This document shows positions 47,440 to 59,060 of a stretch of 64,000 nt of DNA, piece by piece. The first letter of the stretch is position 1; every line of letters begins with the position of its first letter. Under the pieces are notes generated by a model. It made no database searches and was not told where the DNA came from. It saw only the letters and a list, made by a program, of their open reading frames with translations. Both the position numbers and the translations under genes were made by a program. Source of the stretch: Acanthochlamys bracteata (lineage: Eukaryota > Streptophyta > Magnoliopsida > Pandanales > Velloziaceae); the NCBI GenBank assembly GCA_019914995.1, contig CM034140.1, positions 6,634,001-6,698,000 of the forward strand, given 5' to 3'.

Positions 47440-47556
47440 GATAGGTGATCGACGGAGCTCGGATGCGTAGTGAGCGAAAGAGCACGTCTGGCGATGGCAC
47501 CGACCGTTCTGGTAGAGCTTGCAGAGCTTCGTCTTGTAGAATTTCAGCCCGATCAT
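47440..47556 (-). pseudogene. CCCH zinc-finger protein, exon 1 (best preserved copy)
   Basis: The ATG at 47556 opens MIGLKFYKTKLCKLYQNGRC, followed by 'HRQTCSFAHYASELRRSPIP'. The finger is C-x7-C-x4-C-x3-H, intact. The 'YKTKLC.LYQ.GRC', 'FAH' and 'ELRR' pattern is that of the plant CCCH proteins related, as I recall, to Arabidopsis C3H13. After about 39 codons a donor-like G|GTATATAAT follows, and then the intron-like repeat. No later exons of a C3H13-type protein are recognisable within the window, so this is an orphan first exon. Four poorer copies lie at 12.1, 35.5, 39.5 and 53.8 kb. The family usually binds RNA; nothing can be said about function here. Confidence 0.6.
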
Positions 47557-48807
47557 TTCAATGAATAGATTGATCAATTCAACAAACGAATCAATGGAAT
47601 TCAAAGCTCAGACTTACAAGCTGGAGAATTTCTACTCTCTCTCTCTCTCTCTTTCTGTCGCTCTCCGTCTCTGTATGTCTCTGTATTGTGTTTTCTTATT
47701 GGACCAATCCACTGCACTCTGCAGTGAATTTTGTTTTCTCATTTGGACCAATTTGGGTTCAAGATTAAAGCAGGCCCAAATCTTTCTCTTTATTTTCATT
47801 TAACTTTGGCTATAAATTTAAACTGCAAGAAGAACTAAGTACTAGAAATTCGAAATCTTAAATTCAATCTTTCGTTACAGAAATAACCAGATAATTAATT
47901 AATTGAATATGCTAATGTCTACACTTAACATTTTCTTTCGTCCAAAACAACCTGTGGTTCAACACGTATTTTTCATTCTCCAATTGAACGATGTCTTAGT
48001 GTTGGGAAATGTTTAGAATGCTTATTAAAAAATATTTGTAAAAATAAAAAATATTTTAAATATTTTTTAAATATTATTTTTTTATCTGAAAAAAATAATA
48101 AATAATAAAATTTTATATTATAAAAGTTTTTGTATTTTAAAAATTATTAAAAGTTTTATAAAATATTTTAAAATATTTATTAACAAATATATAATTTAAA
48201 AACTAAAATTAAAAAAATAAAGAGAAAATAAGTAACGTCAATTACCTTAATTATCTACAATAAAAACATAGACAATATATATTGGATCAATATCAATTTA
48301 TAACAATATCTATTAACTATGTGGAATACATGAGAAAACCTGCCAGTTCGTCCAGATTCACTGGGTCAAGTGAATTCATCGGCAACATGATTACCCACGA
48401 GAATTATGGGTCCCGATTTTATAATTTGTTTTTGATTCAGACCTGTGCATTGACTGCAAGTGGTTTCCGTTTTCGTTACGCTTTTTCTAGTGTATGGGCG
48501 GATCCATTTTTTTGGATGTGTTTGCTTAAGCCCAAAATCTTTTATATAGCTGAAAGCTTACGTTCAAAATCACGGTACCAACAAGAGATTAATAAATATG
48601 TGGAAATATCTAAGCACTTCCAATTCATTAAGATCCCAAAAACAAAAAAACCAACAAACAAACAAATAAATAAGTAACAAGAACAATCTCAATTCTTGGA
48701 TAAGTAGTTGATTTATCCTGGTGGATGCTTCTTTCGTATTTCTATTGTTGCTATCGTTGATACGCCACGGTGATTTGTTTCCCAACTTTGTATTTGCAAT
48801 GTTAACA
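47557..48807. repeat. Leader of the CCCH copy plus duplicated flank
   Basis: 47600-47655 contains 'GGAATTCAAAGCTCAGACTT' and a (CT) run (47637-47651), shared with 53815-53870. 47700-47830 matches 53890-53990 ('GGACCAATCCACTG', 'GGACCAATTTGGG'). 48290-48520 matches the two sides of the hAT element at 54.5-55.4 kb, and so represents that locus without the insertion. 48010-48200 is an AT-rich miniature element. Confidence 0.6.
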
Positions 48808-49150
48808 GGTGTTCAACTCACTTGAACGTTTAGGATATGTTTATTAAGTTAAAACTAAATTATTAAAAGTGAATCATAAAAAGAAATTAGTATAAATAAT
48901 AGTATTAAAATATGTTTAGTTTTTGTTTTTTATAAAAATATTGAGCTAAAAATGAATTACTATACTTTTTATATAATTGAAAATGATCTTTTTTTTTAAA
49001 AATGAGTCGTTGGACGGAAAGAACACATCCTTACGATGGATTTGCTGAAGGTGTTTTGTAATGCTGTATTTTATTTAGGAAAAGAAACTGACGCTTAGGA
49101 AGCTACACAGCTTTTTAAAAAAAAATTTCTGTGATAAGAATGGCGTTCCG
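48808..49150. repeat. Dispersed duplicated segment, copy 2 (pairs with 20728-21140)
   Basis: Close match to 20728-21140 in the same orientation, again some kilobases upstream of a plus-strand small membrane gene. Confidence 0.8.
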
Positions 49151-50744
49151 TTCGAGTATTTCTATGATATTTTGTATGATAAGAGTGGGGTTCCGTTCGA
49201 CTAGCATGGGGTCGGTTGGCAACAAGTTTTAAAAATATAATTTTTTTAATTTTATATTTATATTTTTAAAAAATACAGTTTTTTAAATTTTAAAAAAATT
49301 TATAAAATATAAAACATTTATATAATAAAATTTTATTACATTTATGTTAATATGTTATTAAATAAAAAATAATAAATTACAAAATTTTAAAATATTTTTG
49401 AATATTCTATATATATATGACGCTAGGAAGCTACAATGTTTTTTCTATTTTATTTTTTTTCTACGATAAGAATGGCGTTCCGTTTGCTATGGTCAAGCAA
49501 AACTTTGATGAATAATAAATTCCGAAACAAATGACGTATTTGATCGTGTGAAATAATTAATAACTACTGAGTGCTGCAGTGCTGCAGTGCTGCTCACGAG
49601 TCCCTAATTTTAAAATTTGTTTGTAATTGAGACCTGTCCGTTTACGGCATGGTAGTTGTCTTTTTCTACTACGGATCGATTCTAGAACTAATTAAAAAGT
49701 TCTCTAAATAAAATACAGTTGTGGGCCTTATTTCTTCGACATTGTTTTTTCATTTGAGAATTAGGCGAACGTTTGGAAGTATTACTAAAATAAATTTTTT
49801 AAAATAAAAAATAAATTTTAAAATAAATTTTATTTTTTATTTTTAAAAAATAAAAATATATATAATTTTTATTATTTAAAATTTTTTTATAATTTATAAA
49901 ATTTTAAATAAATTTTTATATATTTATAAAATATATATTAAAAATATAAAATTAAAAATTAAAAAAATTATTTTTTTAATAAGCTAAGCTACGAGACAAT
50001 CGCTTGAAATTTTCCAGTCGGCTTTCTAGCCCGACGAAGTTGGCATTTCAAGTTATTAGAATATAAGTCAACTACTACGTCTCTCCTGGCAAATTTTGTG
50101 ACCTGAAAAACCTCGCTAACTAGTTGACCTGGAAAACCTGTAGCAAGAGTTTATCGAAAAGAAAAGCAAAAAACTAAACGATACTAAAAATCTATGTTAG
50201 TCTTTAGAACATTTAAGAATATTATAAATAAAATTTTCTAAAATAAAAAATAGTTTAATTTTTTAAAAATAAGTTTAATTTATCAAAAAATAATAATAAT
50301 GAATAATAATAAATATTATTTATCTATAATCATTATTTCTGATACAAATAATTCTTTATAATTTCTAAAAATTTAATAAATTTATAAAATATTATATAAA
50401 TTTATAGAAAATATATTTTAAAAAAAATAAAAAGTGATTAGGGTACACCGTCAAAATACCGCCTTAGTCCATCTCACAATTTGAAGAATGCGTTTAGAGG
50501 TTATAAGCATTTCATTTTATTTTATGTCATTATTTTATTTTAAATTTTCATTTTTACATAAATTTTTATATTATTTTAAATTTTTCTAAAAAATTTAAAA
50601 AATATAGATAAGTAATTCGTCAATTGATGCGCTCTTTCCAGATATGATGGAAGATGCAATTGATAAGTAAGTGTTTTTACAACCTAATGTTGTTTCTGTG
50701 TGTGAAAAGAGTGCACATGCCGCTTTCTCTCCATCTCCTCCCTC
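49151..50744. other. AT-rich intergenic DNA upstream of copy D
   Basis: Miniature-transposon remnants lie at 49240-49400, 49760-49990 and 50210-50420. 49590-49690 is a further, short relative of the 55320-55440 flank ('GAGACCTGTCCGTTTACGG'). No gene is recognised. Confidence 0.5.
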
Positions 50745-50752
50745 TATATATA
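50745..50752 (+). promoter_or_regulatory. Probable TATA box of copy D
   Basis: TATATATA lies 46 bases before the ATG at 50791, preceded by pyrimidine-rich 'CTCTCCATCTCCTCCCTC'. The spacing equals that for copy A. Confidence 0.5.
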
Positions 50753-50790
50753 CTTCCATGAAAGGATTCTTTTTTTTCCATCTAACAGAA

Positions 50791-51138
50791 ATGTCTGCTG
50801 AACGCTTTGATATAGAAGCAAACAACAACGACAACGCCTCGTCGGCGACGTTGTTCGAATCCCTTTTACTAGCGGAAGGTTCGCTGGCTACCTCCTTCGC
50901 TTTGGCAGCTTTAATCAAGCCTCCGAACTTCCATAACCTTATTATTTTGTCCCTTTATTTTACTGCTGGTTTCATTCTCATGGTCTTTGGTCTCGTGCTT
51001 GTCGCCCTTTGGGGAATCATGATCGCCAAATCCCCTATTGTTGCTGCTGCCTTCGCCAAGAAGATGATGTTTGCTACCTTAGCTCCGCTAATGATCCTTG
51101 TCGTCGCAGGAGCTTATGCCACTTTGGTGGCGGAGTAA
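50791..51138 (+). CDS. Small membrane protein, unrecognised family, copy D (115 aa)
   Basis: Complete frame from ATG (MSAERFDIEANNNDNASS) to TAA. The frame is open further upstream, but the family ATG and the TATA spacing decide this start. It is nearly identical to copy A with two fewer residues in the Asn-rich stretch. Residues ~23-42 ('LFESLLLAEGSLATSFALAAL') are semi-hydrophobic, ~49-78 form the first strong membrane segment and ~92-112 the second, with the basic 'AFAKKMM' in the short loop. The C-terminus 'AGAYATLVAE' matches A and C. It is likely transcribed from the nearby TATA box. Function and location are unknown beyond being a probable membrane protein. Confidence 0.72.
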   Translation: MSAERFDIEANNNDNASSATLFESLLLAEGSLATSFALAALIKPPNFHNLIILSLYFTAGFILMVFGLVLVALWGIMIAKSPIVAAAFAKKMMFATLAPLMILVVAGAYATLVAE

Positions 51139-52920
51139 GCATATATGCATGATGCTGGTATCCATAGTTATATATTTATAAATAAGTGTAGGTAACCACT
51201 ATGGGATTACCATGCATGTTTTGTATAAATATGCATGGTTAATGTGTTATGGGTAGCTTGTACGTAATGATTTTTATGGTTTGTTGCTTCGTTTTATACT
51301 TAATTGTGTCTGTGTTTTTTCGTTTCCTTTATTTTGTAAGGCGTTGTTAAAGACTGTATGCTACAGTGTTTAATACAACGAGTCTTGAAAATATAATGTT
51401 ATATACCACCTTGTAGTTATGCATGAGTTGGACTTTAAAGTTTAAATTGCTCCCCAGACCAAACCAGCATGCCAGTAACGCCGAAGTCAGTCATCAGCGA
51501 TTACCGGCCTGTGACCGCCGGTGCTCTGCTGGCCTTGCCACAATCTGAATCCAAACTGAATCTTATTTTCATATTCTGCCAATTTATCCAGTTAATGTCG
51601 AAATTATATCAAGGTCTGACAGCGGCGGCTACTGTTTGGGTAGCCAGCTAGGGTGGGACCTTTCCCTGCGTCGAGAAAAAAGGCACCGCAGTGACCTCTC
51701 CACGCCATTGGTTTAAACACTAACAAGGTATGCTTATTGTCGACTTATATTGGTTTTTATTTCTTCTTTTTGTTCCACCCAAGAAGTTGGTATTTTAAAG
51801 AAGTTTGAACTTTTTCCCCCCCTTAAAAGGAGTAAATGATGAAACTTTTCTCTTTTTTTGGGTTGATTTTGGATTCGTATGTCTTTCAATCTGTCAAAAA
51901 CTGATCTTTTTCTTTCCAAGAAGTTGGTTCTTGTGCAATAATATAACATTTTGACTTAGCTTAAATACTTTTCATTTAAAAAAAAACACCTCAGTTATTA
52001 TAATTTTTCAAATATGATCGGTACCTGCATGGAGCCACCGTCGCATCGTATTGGCGTGTCAACTTCGGATCACTACTCCCGAAGTTGACGAGAGCAGGGG
52101 AATCTTATTGGAACTGTCCATATCCGGTTTAGTATTTTATAGTTTTTTTAAAAATTTTTGAAAAGTAAACAAAATTACATATCATAAAATTTATATATAC
52201 ATATAACTTTTATTTTTTAGTTACAAATTTAAAATATCTTTTAAAACAAATTTTGAATATTTTTTTTAAAATTAATTCCTCTTATTATAAGCACTTCAAA
52301 ACGTTATATTAAGAGCGTGTTTTAAATGCCCGCAACTGAGTTATGTGAAAGTGAAAAATGAGAAGTGGAGTTTCTTGAAAAATAAGGTGGAAGTGAAGTT
52401 TAGTTTTTTTATTTTAATTGATTATTGAAGTGGGTTGGAAGTGAATTGAAAAAGAAAAATGTAGTAGAATTTGAGTTTTACTTGTATGGAACTGAGAACT
52501 TGAGTTTCCAATTCTATTTGTAATTGAAATAAAAAAAATAAGTAAAATTCAAATTCTGACGGAAGAAAGTGGAGTTCCACTCCATTGAAACACGCACTCA
52601 TATGCCCGCTGTGGCTAGCTGTTTCTATTGATGTGTGCAGCTAATTTGTTGTATCGTCCATAATAACTTACTGTACTCTCAATCTTATATAACCCGATAG
52701 ATAGCTTATTATCATAACTTTTGAGCTCTGCCTAGATAGATTAAGGATGTGTTTTTTTCAAACCGTAGTAACTTTTTAGTCAAAAACTACTTTTCGATAA
52801 TCTTCTATGTTTTTGTAGTAATTTATTCTTTATAACTCACTTTCTTAAAAAAATCATTTCTCAGTAAATTTCTAAAAAATAAATTTTTAAAAATAAAATT
52901 TCTCTGTAGTCATGTTAGCT
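51139..52920. repeat. Downstream part of the duplicated unit (pairs with 29731-32000)
   Basis: 51139-51430 is the shared 3' flank. 51440-51960 matches 30010-30720 with a deletion of about 200 bases. 52140-52300 is AT-rich filler. 52320-52600 looks like a separate miniature element bounded by 'GAGCGTGTTTTAAATG' and its inverted partner 'CCATTGAAACACGCACTC', without a convincing target duplication. 52600-52900 matches 31370-31500 and 31740-31920. Confidence 0.6.
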
Positions 52921-53714
52921 GAACAGATTTAAGTAACAAAACCAGAGCATGATGTCCACTGCATGGAGGTTCTAAATTCTTGAATCACAACTTAGTCCTT
53001 ACAAAGATGAAATATCAAAACATAGTAGCAGATGCAAGGTAAACACAGAACAGGACCAAAAACATCTTGCTAACAAGGATATAAAGAAGAGCTGATTACA
53101 CTATTGACAAACACAATGACCTTTCATAAGAAGCTGTCATGTCTTTGCATACAATCATCACAGAACAGTTCTGATAAAGAGAAAATGAAAAATAGAGTAC
53201 AAACTTGATAAACACAATAACATTTCATAATATCTTTTCATGTCGTTAGATACAATCAAAATAGAACATATGCTATATCAACGATTATTCCCATTCTAAC
53301 GTAAGCTTCAAGTACTTGTCTTCACATAAATATTTCCTCCAGGAAGCTGATTCCAGATCCTCCATTCTTTAACAATGATAAAGATTTATTTCTATATAAA
53401 CACAAGAATAACATGAATCAAAACATATTTCTTTTCTATGCATTTTCTGAGTTAGCTGAATCAAAATCTAAACATGCCAAAAACTTGAGAAACTTGAATA
53501 TCATCAATCTGATAGACATGTCAAGTTATCATATGTAGCAGAACAAATTCTGTTTACACATAACAACAACATAAGACCTAAAATTATAACAACAAATAAC
53601 TCAGCTAAAACAACGTCAGTAATTAATAATCCCACGCTATATGAGAGTATTAACATCACGAGAACTAGGAAATTGAAGCAAAATGTATCAACGAGGAAGG
53701 GTAAGAAAGGCAAA
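52921..53714. repeat. Intron-like duplicated segment, copy 3 of 3
   Basis: Begins 'GAACAGATTTAAGTAACAAA', as at 38655, and runs in parallel with 38655-39460 and 39735-40376 up to the CCCH exon fragment at 53715. Confidence 0.75.
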
Positions 53715-53810
53715 GAAATTATACCGCCGACAGGTAAGCGAAGGAGCAGGTTGGCGATGGCACCGACTGTTCTGGTGGAGCTTCGTCTTGTAGGTTTTCC
53801 GCCCGATCAT
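53715..53810 (-). pseudogene. CCCH zinc-finger exon, deleted copy
   Basis: The ATG at 53810 opens MIGRKTYKTKLHQNSRCHRQ. Nine bases that would encode the first Cys region (CKLY) are deleted, and a one-base loss after 'CHRQ' turns 'TCSFAH' into 'PAPSLT'. Only one zinc ligand remains. The leader with 'GGAATTCAAAGCTCAGACTT' and a long CT run (53847-53866) is well kept. Confidence 0.6.
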
Positions 53811-54554
53811 TTCAATGGAATTCAAAGCTCAGACTTATGAGCTAGAGTCTCTCTCTCTCTCTCTCTGTTACGTGTTTTCCTATGGACCAATCCACTGGAT
53901 TCTTGCAGCGAAATTTGTTTTCTTATTGGACCAATTTGGGCTTAAGCTTAGAACAGGCCCAAATATTTGTCTCACTTTTCGAAATGCAGCAGATTAATAA
54001 AGTAATTAACTATTTTATTTTCATCTAATTTGGCTAAAAGTTCAAAATACAACAATAACTAAATACTAGAAATTCGATCCAATCTTTGGTTCCAGAAATA
54101 ACTTAATTAATTAATTAATTGAATATGCTAATGTGTAAGGATTTAATTTGAGCGCATTAACTTTTGTGTATTTTTGTTAATTTTAATCTCAATGTATCGC
54201 TGTTCTTCATTTTCTGAAGGAGAAGCAACCGAGCGCAGTGGTTGTGATATCTTTATTCTGTAAATAAACAAAGTGGCCACACCCGTCTTCTTCCGTTCTT
54301 CATTCATTATTGATTGATATCTTCGTGTTAATTATATATAACATAAAACACGGACAGTATATATTAGATCAATATTATTTAATTAATAATACTATGAATG
54401 ATGTGTCCTCCAAATTCATTCATTGGTGTCGAAATACTTTCTATTAAATTAATAAAATGATGTGTCCTCCAATATTCATTATTAATAATATCTATTAATG
54501 AGGTGTCCTTCAATCACCGGTCTCCAATGAATGAACTCCTCGGCAACATGCATC

Positions 54555-55312
54555 CATAGTTGTAATTGCACCGGACATCGATCCAACCATCGGATCAATT
54601 ATCGAACCGTCGTATCAATAATATTAAAGTATTTTAATTAATAATAATTATTATAATAAAAAATTTACTGTCAATAATATTATTAATAATAATAATTATA
54701 GTAATTATAATAAAAAATTAAAGTATTTTTATTATGTTATACTATTGACAATAACAGTAATAATAATCACAGCGAAAATTAAAATATTACTATCATAATT
54801 ACCATTATCAATAATAATAATAACAATTAAAATTTATAATAAGAAATATTTAAATAAATTAGGAGATTAGAAAAAAATAAAACTACAAAATAGATAAATT
54901 ATAAAAAAGATATAACTAACTTTTTTAGATTTACATATTTGAGTCTAAATATTTTACGATATAAAAATTTAAAAATCACTAATAATTGATATTTATAAAT
55001 AAGACATAATCAATTATATTTTTATATTATCATATCCAAATGTAAAATATAAACTAAATATTATTTTTCAACATAGAACTATTAATAATTTTTTATTTAA
55101 TATATTATCAATTTAAAAATTTTTAATTAATTTTTAAAATTTTTTTTTAATTCTAATTTGACTCGGACGGACGGATTGACCGGATTGAAGCGGATCAAAC
55201 GGATCAAATCGGATCAAAATTGGTCGATAATATAAACGATTTTTTTACAAATTCGAATCGATTTATCGTCTGAATCGACGAATTTTGAGTCGATCCGGAT
55301 CTGACAACTATG
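54555..55312. mobile_element. Non-autonomous hAT-type element, 758 bp
   Basis: Ends CATAGTTGTAATTGCACCGG and, reverse-complemented, CATAGTTGTCAGATCCGGAT form the inverted repeat. CATGCATC (8 bases) is duplicated at 54547-54554 and 55313-55320. Sub-terminal DNA has repeated GGATCAAA/CGGATC motifs (54570-54625 and 55150-55240), and the core is AT-rich without coding capacity. Its CATAGTT start resembles the element at 33502, so the same transposase family may have moved both. The paralogous stretch near 48350-48480 lacks it. Confidence 0.85.
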
Positions 55313-55603
55313 CATGCATCGGGAGTCCAGATTTTAGAATTTGTTTTTAATTCAGACCTGTGCATGTCTCTGCAAGTGGTTTCCGTTTTCTTTCCGTTTT
55401 TTTATTTTAGTATATGGATCGATCGATTTCCATATATTTTTAGCTTATTAAAATTTACTAAAATTTTATTTTTAATTAATATTTTTTAAAAAAGGTAAAG
55501 TGGCAGGTAGAAAAGTAAAAAAAGAAAGAATCATAGGTTTTTAGTTCCACAGACGAATCAGTCTAAATAGTTTTTTATAACTCCGGTGACGACGACTAAT
55601 TAA

Positions 55604-55862
55604 GGAGGTGTTTGGGATTGCTTTTTCTCCAAACACTCCTTTTCAATTCTTTATTTTACGTTTTTAAATATATATTTTATAAGTATATAAATATTTATTT
55701 AAAAATTTAAAAAATATAAAAAAATTTTACAGAGTGAGATCTTTTTATTATATATTTTTATTATTTTTTAAAAGTAAAAAAAATAGAGCTTATTTTTTTA
55801 AAAAATAAAAATACTTTCTATTTTACAAAAGTTCTATTTTATAAGCAATTTCAAACGCCCTC
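55604..55862. mobile_element. Tourist-like miniature element, reference copy
   Basis: GGAGGTGTTTGGGATTGCTT at the left and, reverse-complemented, GAGGGCGTTTGAAATTGCTT at the right, flanked by TAA on both sides (55601-55603 and 55863-55865). 259 bases, poly-A/T interior. Many older copies occur in the window (for example 1-115, 370-615, 33174-33440), making it the commonest repeat here. Confidence 0.75.
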
Positions 55863-56194
55863 TAAATGTATATGATAAAATTTTATTAAAATTTTATTTT
55901 TAAAATAAAATTTTTTAATTTATTTAAATTGTGGCCTGAAGTTGGACGGGACCCACAAGACGAAGCTCTGCATTTCGGCAGAGTCGTTTTGTTATGTTAG
56001 TTTTGGTGCTTGATACTAAGAAAATATTTAGAAATATTTATTGAAAAAAATTTATAAATAAAATTTATAAAAAATTTTAAAACAAGCTTTATTATTTTAT
56101 TTTAAAAAATAATAAATTATAATAAATTTTTATTAATGTAAATTTTTTTATATTTTAAAAATTTTAAAAAATTATTAATAAATATAATTAATAA

Positions 56195-58905
56195 ATTAGT
56201 ATGAAAATAAAAAGGATGAACAAGAAAGCCACGACCAGTTCCCATTATTTATGGCCCAATCATGATCTATAAGCAACCTCTCAAAGACATCTCGACCTTT
56301 CTCCCAGTGAATAAACTGTAAAATAGACAGATGTAGTTTACCCAATTTGCACAAGAACGTGCAAGTTACAAGAGCAAAGAGGTTATCAGTTTTGAAGCAG
56401 TAAATATTTTCGTTAGAGGGTTGATTCAGAAATTCCATCACACGGAATATAAGAAAGCCCTAACTAGCAGTCAGTTCCAAATTAGTCGGAAGAAGAAACA
56501 TATTGCAGAAATATCCGACTGGCAACAAAATTACCCATCTGAGCTATCAACCAAAGAATATAGAGTCGTACCAAATCGCCTCGTGTAAGAAAACACGCTA
56601 CTGAATGTGTTGCTAAATGATGCACCCATCCCCACTTCTTAAGCTACAAGTAGAAGAAGAAATATCCAGATTTGATTCAATGTAAAATGTGTTTTGAATG
56701 AAAAGCAGTTCCAATGCCATGAAACTGAAACCTGGATCATGATGGCATCTATCCAAGGATAACCTGTTTGTCCTTCCCTCCAAGCTGTCAGCAATCTTTC
56801 GTCGTTGTCCCAAGGTATCTAGTATGAAACAATCATTTTCATATGTAAGTTATGTGCTTCCAAAGAATATGGAAGCTAACATAGCATCACGACAGAAAAA
56901 TTACCCCGCGTTACCTGCTTGCATATTTTGTTTCCTCTCATCTGATCGAAGTTTGGATTTTCAAATGCCACAGTGTAGAAAAAGTCTCTCCATAACAACT
57001 AAAAACCACTTACTAAAATACATCACAAAAGTGAAAATCTATTTCATTTAATCAGTACTCAATAAGCTAATGCATTATTAACCTGACCAACAAGGGATAC
57101 TGGTGGAGATGGGTACTTCTTTGTGCTTCGATAAACATCTTGTAGGCAGTGATAAAAATATCTTGCAGAAAGACATCCAAACTACATTATTCAACAAAAA
57201 AAAAAAGAGTTTAGGATTCAAATAGAGACAAGTAGAGTCTACTGAAATTATCGAAATTGAAATAGTTTTTTATAATGTAATTTACTTTCAGATATGGTGA
57301 TAAAACAGTGGTAGCAGGCTTTAGAAAAGCAGAATCACTTTTTGGTTTCTCAAAGTTTGCAACCCATTCCTATGTTAGGTGAAACAACATAAGGAGAGAT
57401 GTGAATGCACTTTATCAATACCATCAGATAATTAGAAATAAATAAGAGTATAAGATGCGAGAAAATCACTTGACTATGAATTCACAGGATGCTTAAGCAC
57501 TAGAGGAAAAGTTTTAACTTGTACATAATTAAGCAAATTTAAAAGTGTGATTATATCTGAATCAAATTCCAGGATTCAACCACACAAAAAGGTCCATCAA
57601 GACAAAATAATAAAAGAGGGCTTACTTACTTACCTTATCATCGAGACATTGCTTCAACCTTCTTAAAGCTTCTGATTCACCTCCTCTGACTGGGAAAAAT
57701 TCTTTCTATGATTTTACAGAAGAACACAGCTCAGACACAGCAACTTTTGGAACCAATGCTAAATCGTAAATGGTGTTTCTCTTGCATAATGACAAACCTG
57801 ACATATATCACCATATCCAAGCTTGTCGATAGTTGGGACTTCCAAGATGTTGTAGCCTTTAACATCCCCAATAGGTGGTAAACAAGAGTATGATTGGGCA
57901 ACTGGAGCTGGTGGTTCCCAGCAAGCTTTACAAATGACTGATATGTCAATGGAGGTTGCCCCTTATTCTGTTGTAGAAATAAGCAATAGACATGAAACCA
58001 TAGCATTCAGTGACAAACTTCAGGATACACAGAAACAACTCTAGAATATCATGAACGTGTGATCACTAAAAACTTAGTTAGGTCACACTGCTGCCTTTTC
58101 TAGTCATTTAAGACCCGCGGCAACAAAGAACTTCCGAAATCGAACACAATCACATCACGACTTAGTAGTATTTGTTCTCAGTTACCTTTTGAATGATATC
58201 AGCAGGATCAAAGAGGGTATGGCTTACAGGTGAGAACACTTCAATTCCAGATACAGAAGCAAATTCCTTTAAAAAAGAATAATAAAAATTATTCTAGGAA
58301 AAAACAACCGATTGTCGTCAAAAGCATAAAATTGCAGCACAAATTTATAAACTTTTCAATGGCATTTCATGTAGGCTAAGAAAAATCATTTAAATATTAC
58401 CTTCACTCTTCGATCCATTTCTTGGTAGTATGGCTCTGTGTCAAACTCAAAGCACAATTTCCTGATATTCCACTACACCATCAAAAACAATACACACCTT
58501 AAACTCCCTAAGTTCTCCATCTCAATTTCCAAAATCTTTACTATCAGCAACAAGGAAAAGATATGCTACTCATAAGTCTGAAATTTAAAAATAGACATAG
58601 TCACCAACATAACGGATAGCGTTGGGGACGACATCAGCAGGATTTCCATGGAAAAGCAGTAGACGCGACCCAAGTCGACGAAGGGAGGAGTCAAGATCGG
58701 CAAGGGAATCTAGGAAGAACCGTATTCTGTTCACATCAGAACGGGCAGAACCGGGTGACGGTGCAGTCGGATCCGGTTCAAGATACCGCGGGTCAAGTAC
58801 GAATACCGGGAACAAGTTTGAGCTCCACTGCACCGCGTACTCTAACGCTGCATTGTCGTGGATCCGTAAACCTTTACGGAACCAAACCATAGCGTTCAAC
58901 TCCAT
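56195..58905 (-). pseudogene. UVR3: (6-4) photolyase (UVR3-like), frameshifted and lacking its 3' exons
   Basis: The ATG at 58905 opens MELNAMVWFRKGLRIHDN. Eleven exons are traceable: 58905-58609, 58472-58401, 58266-58186, 57967-57798, 57705-57634, 57369-57286, 57181-57083, 56998-56915, 56818-56732, 56643-56572 and from 56315. Together they give the photolyase N-domain and most of the FAD domain ('[12 protein letters not shown]', '[10 protein letters not shown]', '[20 protein letters not shown]', '[11 protein letters not shown]'). The family repairs UV (6-4) photoproducts using FAD and light. Exon 4 is 170 bases where 171 are needed: one base is lost in the GGGAACC near 57915, where the family reads AGEP. 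'HHLATHSV' has Thr where relatives have Arg. After 'WLSCSS' the sequence turns into AT-rich DNA and the exons for 'FNRIYSP...' onward are missing. Confidence 0.88.
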
Positions 58906-59060
58906 CTCTTTCTTTAAATTTGGTTTCCCGCCGGGAAATGGAAAGAAAGAAAGAAACCGGCAACGAAGTCGGGTTAGTTGGGAGAATTCTCGTGATGGCG
59001 GGAACGAAATAGCCGTTCGATGGGAATCGAACGGTGAATATTTAAACTAGAGTGTTAACA

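Noticed and set aside
48282..48677. 131-codon plus-strand frame
   Set aside because: The homologous flanks around the 54.5 kb hAT element do not keep the frame.
58622..59050. 142-codon plus-strand frame over the photolyase start
   Set aside because: Antisense shadow of photolyase exon 1 and its leader.
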